Source: Aggregatilinea lenta
Lineage (GTDB): Bacteria; Chloroflexota; Anaerolineae; Aggregatilineales; Aggregatilineaceae
Length of the DNA stretch: 64,000 nt
Reading direction: 5' to 3'
NCBI RefSeq assembly: GCF_003569045.1
Contig: NZ_BFCB01000003.1
Span: 2,836,911 to 2,900,910, forward strand
Under the pieces are notes generated by a model. It did not search any database. It saw nothing but the letters and a program-made list of their open reading frames with translations, and was not told the origin of the DNA. The stretch's first letter is position 1, and each line of letters opens with the position of its first letter. This document shows positions 34,353 to 42,900 of this stretch, one piece after another. Made by a program: the position numbers and the translations under genes.

Positions 34353-36296
34353 ATGTCCGCGTTGCAGCTTATTATCGATGCCCTCCAAACGTCTCGCACA
34401 GCCCTTTCAGCACCCTACCACGTCCCTGGCCTCTGGCTCGACTTCCAGACGCCCGAAGCGAGCGCCGTCAATCCCTATGAATTCTACGCGGACGTGCTCC
34501 GCTCTATTCTCAAGTCCGATCCGCAGCCGCTGGTGCAGGGACCGGGCGGCGGCGAATGGACGCGCCGCGCCGTGGTCTATAACCTGCTGCCGCGCCTGAC
34601 GACCGCCTACGACCACGCGCACGACGACGATCTGTCGATCGAGCCATCGGTGGATGGCTGGCGCGACACGGGCACACTGCTCAAGACTATCGCACTGCTG
34701 CCGTACCTCAAGAGCCTGAACATCAACACTATCCACCTGCTGCCAGTCAACACGGTGGGGCAGCACGGCAAGAAGGGCACGCTGGGGTCGCCCTACGCGA
34801 TCCGCAACGCGTACCAGCTCGACGAGCGGCTGGCCGAGCCTGCGCTGGACGTGGACGTCGATACGCTGTTTGCCGGGCTGGTCGAGGCGGCGCATCACCT
34901 GGGACTGCGCGTCGTGATGGAGTTCGTGCTGCGTACCGCGTCGCGTGACGCGGACTGGATCGGGGAGCACCCGGACTGGTTCTACTGGATCCGCGAAGAC
35001 GTGCCCGATCGCAAGCCGGGCAGCACCAGTTCGAGCGCATACGGCTACCCAATCTTCTCTGGTGCGGACCTCAGTCGCATTCGCGATCAGGTGGCGCGCG
35101 GCGATCTCACCGCCCTGCCTGTGCCGTCGAAGTCGTACCGCAAGCTGTTCACGCCGCCACCCCGCCCGGAGCGCGTACGCTTCGAGGATGGGCGGTGGAT
35201 CGGTGAACTGGACGACGGCACGCGCGTGCGGGTTCCAGGCGCGTTCTGCGACTGGCCGCCGGACGACAACCAGCCGCCGTGGAGTGACGTGACGTACCTG
35301 CGCATGTACGATCACCCCGACTTCAACTACATTGCCTACAACACGCTGCGTATGTACGACCCACGCCTCGCCCAGCCGGAGAACGCCGTCCAACCGCTGT
35401 GGGACGCCATCGCGGGCGTGATTCCGCATTACCAGCAGGCGTTCGGCATCGACGGCGTGCTGATCGACATGGGGCACGCGCTGCCCTCCGCGCTCAAAGC
35501 GCGCATCGTCAGCTCGGCGCGGCAGGTCAACCCCGACTTCGCCTTCTGGGACGAGAATTACGGCATCGACACCGCAACCGCGGCGGAAGGCTACAACGCG
35601 GTGGTCGGTTACATGCTGCTCGACCTGCACCAGCCCGGCCCGCTGTGGAGCTTCCTGCACCGCCTGGCCAACGAGCGCCTGCCGCTGCCATTTTTCGCCA
35701 CGCCGGAGAATCACAACACGCCGCGCGCTTACAGCCGCGCTTACCCGCTCGAATATGCGCATTACGCGCTGATGCTCAGCGTCCTGGTGCCCGGCATCCC
35801 ATTTATCCACAGTGGCTTCGAGCTGATGGAGGCGCGCGCCGTGAATACCGGACTGGGCTTCAGCGACGCGATGATCCGGGCCAATCCCAGTGAGTCGCTG
35901 CCGCTGTTCAACGCGCAGGCGTTCAACTGGACGCGTCCGCACAATCTCGTCGGCTCCGTGCGCTACGCGCTCCAGCTTCGCCAGCAGTACGCGGACCTGC
36001 TCAGCGACCCCGATCCGCGTACGTTCCGGCTGGGACGGAGCAGCAACCCGAACCTGATCGTGCTTTCGCGCCAGAATGGAGCGGCGTCGCTGGTGGCCGT
36101 TGCCAACTCGAATATGGGCGGTCACGAAGCGGGACAGGCGGTGCTGCCGGTCAGCCGGATCAACATGACGCCATTGTGGGGCACGGATGTGGTCGGGGCC
36201 GGGGAAGAGGCGCTGTCACTGCCGGTGAGCCTGCCCAACGGCGGCGTGCAGCTTTTCGATGGTGATCACCATCTGCCGGGACCGCACCGGGAATGA
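34353..36296 (+). CDS. GH13 (alpha-amylase superfamily) protein with Asn at the third catalytic position
   Basis: The 647-residue protein shows a (beta/alpha)8 barrel from about residue 70: IALLPYLKSLNINTIHLLPVN (barrel entry), LGLRVVMEFVLR (region I equivalent), GIDGVLIDMGHALP (region II, nucleophile Asp372) and FWDENYG (region III, acid/base Glu401). Region IV normally ends NHD; here it reads TPENHNTPRA with Asn455, one base from Asp. A C-terminal beta domain follows. Overall it recalls maltosyl- or glucan-transferring GH13 enzymes (GlgE-like), but activity is uncertain. It ends 11 bp before the convergent kinase-like gene. The ATG at 34353 lacks a strong ribosome site. Confidence 0.8.
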   Translation: MSALQLIIDALQTSRTALSAPYHVPGLWLDFQTPEASAVNPYEFYADVLRSILKSDPQPLVQGPGGGEWTRRAVVYNLLPRLTTAYDHAHDDDLSIEPSVDGWRDTGTLLKTIALLPYLKSLNINTIHLLPVNTVGQHGKKGTLGSPYAIRNAYQLDERLAEPALDVDVDTLFAGLVEAAHHLGLRVVMEFVLRTASRDADWIGEHPDWFYWIREDVPDRKPGSTSSSAYGYPIFSGADLSRIRDQVARGDLTALPVPSKSYRKLFTPPPRPERVRFEDGRWIGELDDGTRVRVPGAFCDWPPDDNQPPWSDVTYLRMYDHPDFNYIAYNTLRMYDPRLAQPENAVQPLWDAIAGVIPHYQQAFGIDGVLIDMGHALPSALKARIVSSARQVNPDFAFWDENYGIDTATAAEGYNAVVGYMLLDLHQPGPLWSFLHRLANERLPLPFFATPENHNTPRAYSRAYPLEYAHYALMLSVLVPGIPFIHSGFELMEARAVNTGLGFSDAMIRANPSESLPLFNAQAFNWTRPHNLVGSVRYALQLRQQYADLLSDPDPRTFRLGRSSNPNLIVLSRQNGAASLVAVANSNMGGHEAGQAVLPVSRINMTPLWGTDVVGAGEEALSLPVSLPNGGVQLFDGDHHLPGPHRE

Positions 36297-36306
36297 GCGA
36301 GCGCGC

Positions 36307-37365
36307 TCAGGCGACGAGGAGCACCGCGAGGACGGCCACGATAATGAGCACCGCGACGATACCGATCACCAGCGGTAGCACATTGCGCGGGCGCGGCGCG
36401 TAGGGCATCTCGACGGGAACAGGGGAGGGGATCGAGGCAGGGCGGTTGCGCAGCTTTTCGGACTGCTGCCGCCGCACTTCGCGCGCGTCCTCCTTGTCGA
36501 ATACGACCGTTTCGTACTTCGCTTCCAACGCTCCTTGATCCAGATCGTGCAGCAGGTCGTCGATGGCGAGGTAGCGCAGGCGCGGATTCTTGCTGAGCGC
36601 GCGCTGTACGACCATGTCGATGCGCGGATCGAGGCCGACCCGCCGCTGCGATGGCGGCGCGGGCGTGGCGTACAGGTGCTGGTAGGTGAGTTCCTCGCGC
36701 GTACCCGCCCGGAAGGGCACGTCTCCCGTCATCAACTCGTACAGCACGATCCCCAGCGTATAAATGTCGCTTCGCGGGCTGGTTTCGTGATGCGTGACCT
36801 GTTCCGGCGCGAGGTACGTGAGGCTGCCGAGGTCCGGCGCGTCTGTGTCACCGCCGTCCGTGGCGTTCAGGCATGGCAGACCGAATCCAGTGAGAATCGG
36901 CTGTTCGTCGCGGATGAAGATGTTGTCCGGCTTGACATTGCCGTGCGCGACGTCGTGCACGTGCATGTAGCTGACGCCCTGGGCGATCTGCCGGAACAGA
37001 TCCAGCCCCTTGTCCTGGGGCAGTCCGGCGGGCTGGGCGGTCAGCAGGTCGCGCAGCGTCGCGCCCCGGAGCAGATCGGTTGCCATGTAGTACGCGTCGC
37101 CCTCATGCGCGCACGCGAGGATGGGCACCAGGGCAGGATGCCTCAGTCCTTGCAGCGCCGCCGCCGCCTGATCGAAACATGCTGCTGCCTGTGGACGGGC
37201 GGGCAGGGTGCTGGAAAACACCTTGAGCGCGACGTCACGCCGCTGTTCGGGGTCGAAGGCGCGGTAGACGATCGCACTGCGTCCGCGCCCGACCAACTCG
37301 CGGATGAAAAAACGGCCCAGCGAGCTGCCGGGTGAGAGGGGCGGAGATGGCGGGCGCTCATTCAT
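36307..37365 (-). CDS. Predicted Ser/Thr pseudokinase with C-terminal membrane anchor
   Basis: The 352-residue protein has a Hanks-type kinase fold (15-275) and a C-terminal transmembrane helix (about 328-350). Retained are the P-loop-like LVGRGRSAIVYRA, the VALK lysine (Lys48), APE (186-188) and the SDIYTLGIVLYELMTGDVPF helix. Lost are the catalytic HRD aspartate (HGNVKPDN, Asn143) and the DFG aspartate (TGFG, Gly160). With both missing, phosphotransfer is unlikely, while ATP or partner binding may remain. Unlike typical PknB-like receptors there is no extracellular domain, only a helix. An FHA protein at 17.7 kb could belong to the same signalling type. It converges on the GH13 gene. Confidence 0.87.
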   Translation of the reverse strand: MNERPPSPPLSPGSSLGRFFIRELVGRGRSAIVYRAFDPEQRRDVALKVFSSTLPARPQAAACFDQAAAALQGLRHPALVPILACAHEGDAYYMATDLLRGATLRDLLTAQPAGLPQDKGLDLFRQIAQGVSYMHVHDVAHGNVKPDNIFIRDEQPILTGFGLPCLNATDGGDTDAPDLGSLTYLAPEQVTHHETSPRSDIYTLGIVLYELMTGDVPFRAGTREELTYQHLYATPAPPSQRRVGLDPRIDMVVQRALSKNPRLRYLAIDDLLHDLDQGALEAKYETVVFDKEDAREVRRQQSEKLRNRPASIPSPVPVEMPYAPRPRNVLPLVIGIVAVLIIVAVLAVLLVA

Positions 37366-37497
37366 CGGCTGTCTGCGGTGTTCCGTGGTTCCGGTCCGCA
37401 GCGGTGTGCGGAGACCGGCGGGGCGGTCCAGGCGAAGCCACGGAGAGATGCCCGAGGCATGCCCCTCCGTGGCGAATTCGAGCTTGTCAGATTGTAC

Positions 37498-38076
37498 TTA
37501 GTCGACGCAGGATTTGACCAAGCTGCGGACGTCTTCGTAAATCGCCTCGATCGAGCGTGTTGCATCCACGGCACGCACCAGTCCTTGCTGGGCGCGGTAA
37601 TGGGGCATGACGGCGTCCTCGATGGCGGCGTGGTCGTTGAGGCGCTTCTCGATCACTTCCGGCTTGTCGTCGGCGCGGCCTTCCTGACGGGCCAGCAGAC
37701 GGTCACGGGAGATTTCGAGCGGCACGCTGAAGTCGATGATCATGCACAGCTTTTCGCCCATCTCCGCCAGCAGCGCGTCGAGCGCTTCGGCCTGCGCCTG
37801 CGTGCGCGGGAAGCCGTCGAAGATCGCGCCAGCTTTGGCGTCGGCTTCCTGAAGCCGCTCGCGGACCATGCCGATCGTGATCGAGTCTGGCACGAGCGCC
37901 CCGCGCGACATGAACTCCTGCGCTTGCAGCCCCAGCGGCGTCTTTTCGCCCAGGTGCTTGCGGAACAGCTCGCCGGTTGAAATCTGCGCCAGACCGAATT
38001 CTTCAGTGACGCGCTTTGCCTGGGTTCCCTTGCCGCAGCCGGGTGGGCCAAAGAACATAATGAATGCTGAACTCAT
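37498..38076 (-). CDS. adk: Adenylate kinase
   Basis: Catalyses AMP + ATP to two ADP. The 192-residue protein has the P-loop FFGPPGCGKGTQAKR, the NMP-binding QISTGELFR, GALVPDSITIGMVRERL, GAIFDGFPRTQAQAEAL, and the LID with a short DDKPEVIEKRL segment. The LID is the short form without the zinc-finger insertion, as in other roughly 190-residue enzymes. Spacer 37366-37497 upstream of the kinase-like gene contains an imperfect CCACGGAG/CTCCGTGG hairpin that may end this transcript. It is not in a ribosomal-protein operon, the usual site of adk. Confidence 0.93.
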   Translation of the reverse strand: MSSAFIMFFGPPGCGKGTQAKRVTEEFGLAQISTGELFRKHLGEKTPLGLQAQEFMSRGALVPDSITIGMVRERLQEADAKAGAIFDGFPRTQAQAEALDALLAEMGEKLCMIIDFSVPLEISRDRLLARQEGRADDKPEVIEKRLNDHAAIEDAVMPHYRAQQGLVRAVDATRSIEAIYEDVRSLVKSCVD

Positions 38077-38180
38077 AGGATACCTCGTAAGGATGCGCGG
38101 AAAATCTTAGGCGTACTGGCGGCCCATTGTAACCAACCTTCGCCCGTTCAGAAAAGTGTTGATGGCCTGATGCCCTGCCG

Positions 38181-38516
38181 CTAGAGCAGGAGCGGCTGGC
38201 GCGTCTCTTCGTCCGCCGCTGCCGGTTCCATCACATTGCAACGGCGCGACTTGTATTCGGCGACAACGGTTTCTGCCCAGGCGACGATGTGTTTGACCGA
38301 GGTGCGCCATGCGGTTTCCTGGTCGCCCAGACCCAGGTCCGTGTGCGCCCCGTAGAGCAGTTGGAAGGTGCGCTCTTCGCCCAGTTCTGCGAACAGCAGC
38401 GGGACGAAGAGGCGGTAATTGCTGACCGTGGTCGATAGGAATGAGGTGGGACAGCCTAATTCGATCAGCGCTTCTTCCAGCGCCGCCTGATTAAAGGGGT
38501 TTGGCCGTCTGGTCAT
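38181..38516 (-). CDS. Hypothetical protein
   Basis: I do not recognise this 111-residue protein. It is acidic and helical, with NPFNQAALEEALIELGCPTSFLSTTVSNYRLFVPLLFAEL, and two cysteines (Cys22 and one near 93). It has no signal peptide or membrane helix. GC content and codon use match neighbours and the reading frame is complete, with a GGAGC site just before the ATG. It lies about 100 bp upstream of adk on the same strand and might be cotranscribed with it. A real gene is likely, its role unknown. Confidence 0.6.
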   Translation of the reverse strand: MTRRPNPFNQAALEEALIELGCPTSFLSTTVSNYRLFVPLLFAELGEERTFQLLYGAHTDLGLGDQETAWRTSVKHIVAWAETVVAEYKSRRCNVMEPAAADEETRQPLLL

Positions 38517-38604
38517 GGGGGTTGCGCTCCTGACGCCATCAACCGGGGCATTTTACTTCTAAGTGTAAGCGGGAGCGCGGAATCTGGAAAGTGGCGTGAC
38601 GCAC

Positions 38605-38635
38605 AAAAAAGCACCCTTCGGCTGAAGGGTGCTTT
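38605..38635 (-). terminator. Terminator of the tRNA-Met gene
   Basis: On the minus strand AAAGCACCCTT pairs with AAGGGTGCTTT (6-nt loop), followed by TTTTG, two bases past the tRNA 3' end. Confidence 0.93.
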
Positions 38636-38636
38636 G

Positions 38637-38708
38637 TGGCGACGATGTGATTTGAACACATGACCCAGGGCTTATGAGTCCCCTGCTCTACCGCTGAGCT
38701 ACGTCGCC
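38637..38708 (-). tRNA. tRNA-Met (anticodon CAT, elongator type)
   Basis: Read on the minus strand, GGCGACG pairs with CGTCGCC as the acceptor stem and the D arm is GCTC/GAGC. The anticodon loop CTCATAA gives anticodon CAT, and the T arm ATGTG-TTCAAAT-CACAT is standard. The discriminator is A and CCA is not encoded. The anticodon stem has an A-G mismatch at 31-39 and a G-U at 27-43. An Ile2 (lysidine) tRNA also has CAT, but the acceptor stem looks like elongator Met. It is 72 nt and followed at once by a terminator. Confidence 0.92.
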
Positions 38709-38769
38709 GAACGACGATGATTATACCAGTTCTGAGGGGAGCGTCAATGCTGATTTTCCCCGTGCAGCG

Positions 38770-39282
38770 CTAGCGAATAACCTCCCACGCGAGATGCGTC
38801 AGCTCCGGCGCGATGAGCTTTTCCCACGCCAGCCGGACCGCTGCCGGAGAGCCGGGTGTGGAGATAACAACGGTGTTTCGATAGACGCCCGCCGTCGCGC
38901 GCGAGAGCATCGCCGCCGCGCCAACCTGATCGTAGCTGAACATACGGAATAGCTCCCCGAAACCGGGCAGCGTCTTTTCGAGCTTGCGGCTCAGCGCATC
39001 GTAGGTGCGGTCGCGCGGGGAGATCCCGGTGCCGCCGTTAAACAGGATGATGCGCGCGGGGCCTTCGACCAGCTCGTCCAGAACGCCCGCGACAAGGTCG
39101 GCTTCGTCCTTGATCAGGCGGTACCCGGCGACGGTGTGCCCGGCGGCCTCGATCTGCTCGCGCAGATAGGTCGCGTTTTCGTCACTATCAGGCGTGCGCG
39201 TGTCGCTGACGGTCACGATGGCGACCGGCACGGGGCCTTGCTGCCCGGCGATTTGCTTGTGCTGTTCGGTGCTCGACGCCAT
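38770..39282 (-). CDS. mog: Molybdopterin adenylyltransferase-like MoaB/Mog protein
   Basis: The 170-residue protein adenylates molybdopterin before molybdenum insertion by MoeA. It shows the MoCF-binding fold: [103 protein letters not shown]. The GGTGIxPRD and SRATAG motifs are diagnostic of MoaB/Mog. The ATG at 39282 follows GGAGG by four bases; the longer upstream frame starts with no site. It is preceded by glnA and followed by tRNA-Met. MoaB and Mog cannot be told apart from sequence alone. Confidence 0.9.
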   Translation of the reverse strand: MASSTEQHKQIAGQQGPVPVAIVTVSDTRTPDSDENATYLREQIEAAGHTVAGYRLIKDEADLVAGVLDELVEGPARIILFNGGTGISPRDRTYDALSRKLEKTLPGFGELFRMFSYDQVGAAAMLSRATAGVYRNTVVISTPGSPAAVRLAWEKLIAPELTHLAWEVIR

Positions 39283-39400
39283 GCTGCCTCCTGGGAGCAG
39301 ATTCGCCAGTTTCAGGGCGCCTATCTTACCGCAAAACGCAAACAGGGACAGCATCGAGATGCCGCCCCTGGTCGGGTCCTACTTGAAAAACCGGCTCGCG

Positions 39401-40747
39401 CTAGATCGAGGTGAGGTAGCGCTTGGTTTCCCACTCGCTGACGTGAATGCGGTATTCTTCCCACTCTTCGCGCTTGGCGCGGTCATAGGCCACGTAGATG
39501 TGGTCGCCCAGAGCGCCGCGCACCACGTCGTCCTTCTCCAGCTCGTCGAGTGCTTCTTCGAGCGTGCCGGGCAGCACATCCACACCCTTGGCTTCACGCT
39601 CTTCCCTGGTCCAGTGGAACACGTCATCCGTCACCGGTTCCGGCGGGGTGAGCTTGCGCTCAATGCCGTCCAGGCCCGCTTCGAGCATGGCCGCGAATGC
39701 CAGATACGGGTTGCAGCTCGGATCGGGGAAGCGCAGCTCGACGCGGGTGCTGGCTTCACGACCGGGCGAATAGCGCGGCACGCGGATGAGCGCGGAGCGG
39801 TTGCGCTGCGCCCAGCAGACGTAAACCGGCGCTTCGTAGCCAGGGGTGAGACGCTTGTAGCTGTTGACTGTCGGTGCGACGACGCCCGCCAGCGCACGCG
39901 CATGCGCCAACTGACCGGCGACAAACTGCTGCGCGACTTCGGACAGCTTCAGGGTGCCGTCGGGGTCGAAGAAGGCGTTCTTGCCGTCGCTGAGATTCAC
40001 GAAGCTCTGGTGCACGTGCATACCGCTGCCGTTGATGCCGAAGATGGGCTTGGGCATGAAGGTCGCAAACAGGCCGTGATTCGTCGCAACGCCCTTGACC
40101 GCGTACTTGAGGGTCATCGCGTTGTCGGCGGACTGGAGCGCGTTGCCATAGCGGAAGTCGATTTCGTGCTGGCCGATGGCGACTTCGTGGTGGCTCATCT
40201 CGACATTGATGTCGAGCGCCTGAAGGGCATTCACAATGTCGCCACGGACTCGTTCTGCCTCGTCATTCGGCGAGAAATCAAAGTAGCCGCCGATGTCGTG
40301 GGGCACGGCTTCGGTCACATCGCCACCATTGCGGAACAGGAAGAACTCAAGTTCCGGGCCGGTGTTGTACGAGAAACCGAGGCTTTCAGCGTGCGCAAGC
40401 GCCTTGCGCAGTGTGCCGCGCGGGTCACCGGGGAAAGGCTCGCCTTCGGGGGTTTGAATATCGCAGAAGATACGAGCGTGCACCCCAGCCGCATTGCCAC
40501 GCGTCCAGGGCAAAATGCGGAACGTGTTCGGGTCCGGGCGCAGAATCATGTCCGATTCCTGAATGCGCGCGAAACCGTAAATGGAGGAGCCGTCGAACCA
40601 CGTACCCCGGTCGAGCGACTCTTCAAGCCCGCTGGTAGGAATCGTTACGCTTTTCGTTACCCCCAAAATGTCTGTGAACTGGAGATCGATAAAGAGCACG
40701 CCTTCCTTCTTTGCGATTTCCAGGATTTCACGGGCCTTGTCGTCCAT
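39401..40747 (-). CDS. glnA: Glutamine synthetase, type I (alpha-like)
   Basis: Makes glutamine from glutamate, ammonia and ATP. The 448-residue protein shows DGSSIYGFARIQESDMILRPD, GPELEFFLF, the HHEVAIGQHEIDFRYG block (metal binding), KPIFGINGSGMHVHQS, VNSYKRLTPGYEAPVY and RVELRFPDPSCNPYLAFAAML. The segment where GSI-beta enzymes carry the adenylylated Tyr reads DDVFHWTREE, with no Tyr, so regulation by adenylylation is unlikely and GSI-alpha fits. The ATG at 40747 sits 9 bp from GGGAG; the ATG at 40756 would have no spacing. A TATAAA box lies about 45 bp upstream. Confidence 0.95.
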   Translation of the reverse strand: MDDKAREILEIAKKEGVLFIDLQFTDILGVTKSVTIPTSGLEESLDRGTWFDGSSIYGFARIQESDMILRPDPNTFRILPWTRGNAAGVHARIFCDIQTPEGEPFPGDPRGTLRKALAHAESLGFSYNTGPELEFFLFRNGGDVTEAVPHDIGGYFDFSPNDEAERVRGDIVNALQALDINVEMSHHEVAIGQHEIDFRYGNALQSADNAMTLKYAVKGVATNHGLFATFMPKPIFGINGSGMHVHQSFVNLSDGKNAFFDPDGTLKLSEVAQQFVAGQLAHARALAGVVAPTVNSYKRLTPGYEAPVYVCWAQRNRSALIRVPRYSPGREASTRVELRFPDPSCNPYLAFAAMLEAGLDGIERKLTPPEPVTDDVFHWTREEREAKGVDVLPGTLEEALDELEKDDVVRGALGDHIYVAYDRAKREEWEEYRIHVSEWETKRYLTSI

Positions 40748-40939
40748 ACAGTGCATCTCCCTTAGGACATTGTTTTAGAAGACTACGGTCTGAATTTATA
40801 GGATGTCTGGGGAAACATCAAGGGCGATTATTGTGCAATTTGACAAAGGTGATGACCCTCGTAATAGCCCTTCCGTACCAGTTGCCCGGATCTACCCCAT
40901 AAATTGTGCAGTGTGCCCAGTTTTCGGACAATTTACCGA

Positions 40940-41890
40940 CTAATCTCCCAGAAATGTCTCAAGGGCGGCGGCGCTGTTGAGGCTGGTTCGCTGGGCGCTG
41001 CGATCGATGCGTTTGATCAAACCGCTGAGTACATCTTTGGGGCCGAGTTCCAGGAAGCGTCCCACGCCCTGGCCAAGCATATAGCCAACCGACTCCGTCC
41101 AGCGCACGGTCGAGGTGAGCTGCGCGCCCAGCTCGAAGCGGATTTCGTCCACGCTGCCGAGCGGCGCGGCGCTGACATTGCCGATGACCGGCACGCGCGG
41201 CGGCACGAATGTGATCTGATCGAGGTGCTGGCGGAACTCAGCGCTGATCGATTCCATCAGCGGGGAATGCGACGCGACGCTGACGGTGAGCGGGACGACC
41301 TTCTTCGCCCCACGTTCCATCGCCAGCGGTAGGGCCGCCTCGATGGCGTCTTTGTCACCCGAAATGACGAGCTGGCCGTCGCAGTTGTCGTTCGCCAGCA
41401 CGACGGGCTTCCCGGTCTGAGCGGTGGTTTCGGCGCACAGCTCGCGCACGGCGTCGCTGCTGAGGCCGAGCAGCGCAGCCATTGCGCCGGGCGTGCGCTC
41501 GCCGGCCTCTTTCATCAGGCGACCGCGCTCGCGCACCAGCCGAACGCCGTCCTCGAACGCCAGCGCGCCCGCCGCCGTCAACGCGGTGAATTCACCCAGG
41601 CTGTGCCCGGCGACGAAATCGGGGCGGGGCGGGGTCAGCAGGCTGGCTTCGAGCACGCGCAGTACCGCGATCCCCATGACGTAGAGGGCGGGCTGTGTGT
41701 TGTAAGTGTCGTTCAGGTCGTCGGCAGGGCCGTTGAAGCACAGATCGCTCAGCGCAAAGCCAAGGATCTGATCGGCCTGCTCAAATGCGGCCTTGGCTTC
41801 GGGGAAACGCTCGGCCAGATCGGCTCCCATACCCACTTCCTGGGATCCCTGGCCGGGAAACACGAGCGCGGTCGTCGTCCAGTCAATCAT
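40940..41890 (-). CDS. fabD: Malonyl-CoA-acyl carrier protein transacylase
   Basis: Moves malonyl from CoA to acyl carrier protein for fatty acid elongation. The 316-residue protein has TALVFPGQGSQEVGMGADLAE, the nucleophile elbow VAGHSLGEFTAL (Ser97), the GERTPGAMAALLG loop, NDNCDGQLVISG, and the catalytic His in SVASHSPLM near residue 205. VPVIGNVSAAPL follows. The start MIDWTTTALV is direct, with AAGGAG just upstream. plsX, fabH, fabG and acpP, which normally accompany fabD, are absent; instead rpmF lies upstream. Confidence 0.95.
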   Translation of the reverse strand: MIDWTTTALVFPGQGSQEVGMGADLAERFPEAKAAFEQADQILGFALSDLCFNGPADDLNDTYNTQPALYVMGIAVLRVLEASLLTPPRPDFVAGHSLGEFTALTAAGALAFEDGVRLVRERGRLMKEAGERTPGAMAALLGLSSDAVRELCAETTAQTGKPVVLANDNCDGQLVISGDKDAIEAALPLAMERGAKKVVPLTVSVASHSPLMESISAEFRQHLDQITFVPPRVPVIGNVSAAPLGSVDEIRFELGAQLTSTVRWTESVGYMLGQGVGRFLELGPKDVLSGLIKRIDRSAQRTSLNSAAALETFLGD

Positions 41891-41961
41891 GAGGTTTGCT
41901 CCTTAAGCGAACTCTATTCGCGGTGTGCCGGTCGCGCGGGGCGCTGCCGCGACCCTAAACG

Positions 41962-41991
41962 CAAAGAGCCGCGCTGGTTGGGCACGGCTCT
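41962..41991 (-). terminator. Terminator after rpmF
   Basis: On the minus strand AGAGCCG (41991-41985) pairs with CGGCTCT (41971-41965) and is followed by TTTG. It lies between rpmF and fabD, so read-through to fabD would be partial. Confidence 0.7.
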
Positions 41992-42018
41992 ACTTGCAAT
42001 CGCAGAAGATCAGGAAGC

Positions 42019-42207
42019 TTATGCTTCCTCTTCAATCGCCAGAACTTCACGACCATTGTAAGAACCACAGTTCGGGCACACCTGATGATTGGGCCGGTAC
42101 TGCTTGCAATCAGGGCACAGCACCAGATTCATCGGGGTGAGGTGGTCATGCGAACGTCGCTTGTCACGACGGGTTTTCGACACTTTTCGCTTGGGCAGCG
42201 GACCCAT
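42019..42207 (-). CDS. rpmF: 50S ribosomal protein L32
   Basis: The 62-residue L32 starts MGPLPKRKVSKTRRDKRRSHDHL, the family's basic N-terminus, and ends with the zinc-ribbon CPDCKQYRPNHQVCPNCG (two CxxC pairs) and a short acidic tail. ATG at 42207 has AAGGAGA seven bases upstream; the longer frame from 42228 would cover the ribosome site. Unusually the yceD-like gene, its normal partner, is 26 kb away. The zinc-containing paralogue is the one present. Confidence 0.95.
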   Translation of the reverse strand: MGPLPKRKVSKTRRDKRRSHDHLTPMNLVLCPDCKQYRPNHQVCPNCGSYNGREVLAIEEEA

Positions 42208-42312
42208 AAGACTGTTCTCCTTAACCATGCCAATGCCGTGGCAGCGTGTCCAACGACGGGGGCATTATAAAGCAGCGAGCAAGGGCCTGTCAAGGCGCAG
42301 CCCGCGTGCGGA

Positions 42313-42876
42313 CTATTTCGCCGCGATCGACCGGACCTCGACGGACTGTTCGGCCAGCTCGGCAGAGACAGGCGCGGAATTGGGCGCGGCTGCCGGTTCG
42401 TGCGCGGCATGAACGTGCGCCTGCGCCGCTTCACGCTCGTCGACCACCTTGGCGATGCCGTTGCGGGTGACGGTCAGGTTCTTGATCAGCTGCGCTTCAA
42501 GCTCTTTGAGCACCTGGAGCACGTATGCATCGGCTTCGGCGCGGACTTGATCGGCCTCGCGGTGCGCCTGGTCGATGATATTTTTGGCGCGGTTATGGGC
42601 GGTCTGCACGATGGCGTCACGCTCGACCAGTTCCTGGCTGCGTTCGCGGGCCAGCTCGACGATGCGCGTCGCCTCTTCGTTCGCCTGCGCCATCATGCGG
42701 TCGCGCTGGTTGATCATGCGCGATGCCTTCTCGATTTGCTCCGGCACAGAGATCCGCATCTGGTCGATGATTTCTAGCGCGTGTTCCTCATCGATCATTG
42801 TGAATTTGCTAAACGCGATGTGACGGCCCTCATCAATTAAGTCTTCAAGCCTATCAACCAGATGCTGAATGTCCAT
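42313..42876 (-). CDS. Coiled-coil protein, conserved-looking, function unknown
   Basis: The 187-residue protein is mostly a long amphipathic helix (about 25-150). It has repeated charged heptads such as EEATRIVELARERSQELVERDAIVQTAHNRAKNIIDQAHREADQVRAEADAY, followed by a flexible Ala/Pro tail. It has no membrane helix. The look is that of DivIVA-like or ATP-synthase b-subunit-like coiled coils, and I would not claim either. It sits between coaD and rpmF on the same strand with short gaps (24 bp and about 105 bp), which suggests cotranscription with coaD. Confidence 0.75.
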   Translation of the reverse strand: MDIQHLVDRLEDLIDEGRHIAFSKFTMIDEEHALEIIDQMRISVPEQIEKASRMINQRDRMMAQANEEATRIVELARERSQELVERDAIVQTAHNRAKNIIDQAHREADQVRAEADAYVLQVLKELEAQLIKNLTVTRNGIAKVVDEREAAQAHVHAAHEPAAAPNSAPVSAELAEQSVEVRSIAAK

Positions 42877-42900
42877 TGCCCCTCTCCAATCGGACGTCTA

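Noticed and set aside
38637..38708. tRNA-Ile2 (lysidine) instead of tRNA-Met
   Set aside because: The CAT anticodon alone is ambiguous, but the acceptor stem and overall sequence fit elongator Met better.
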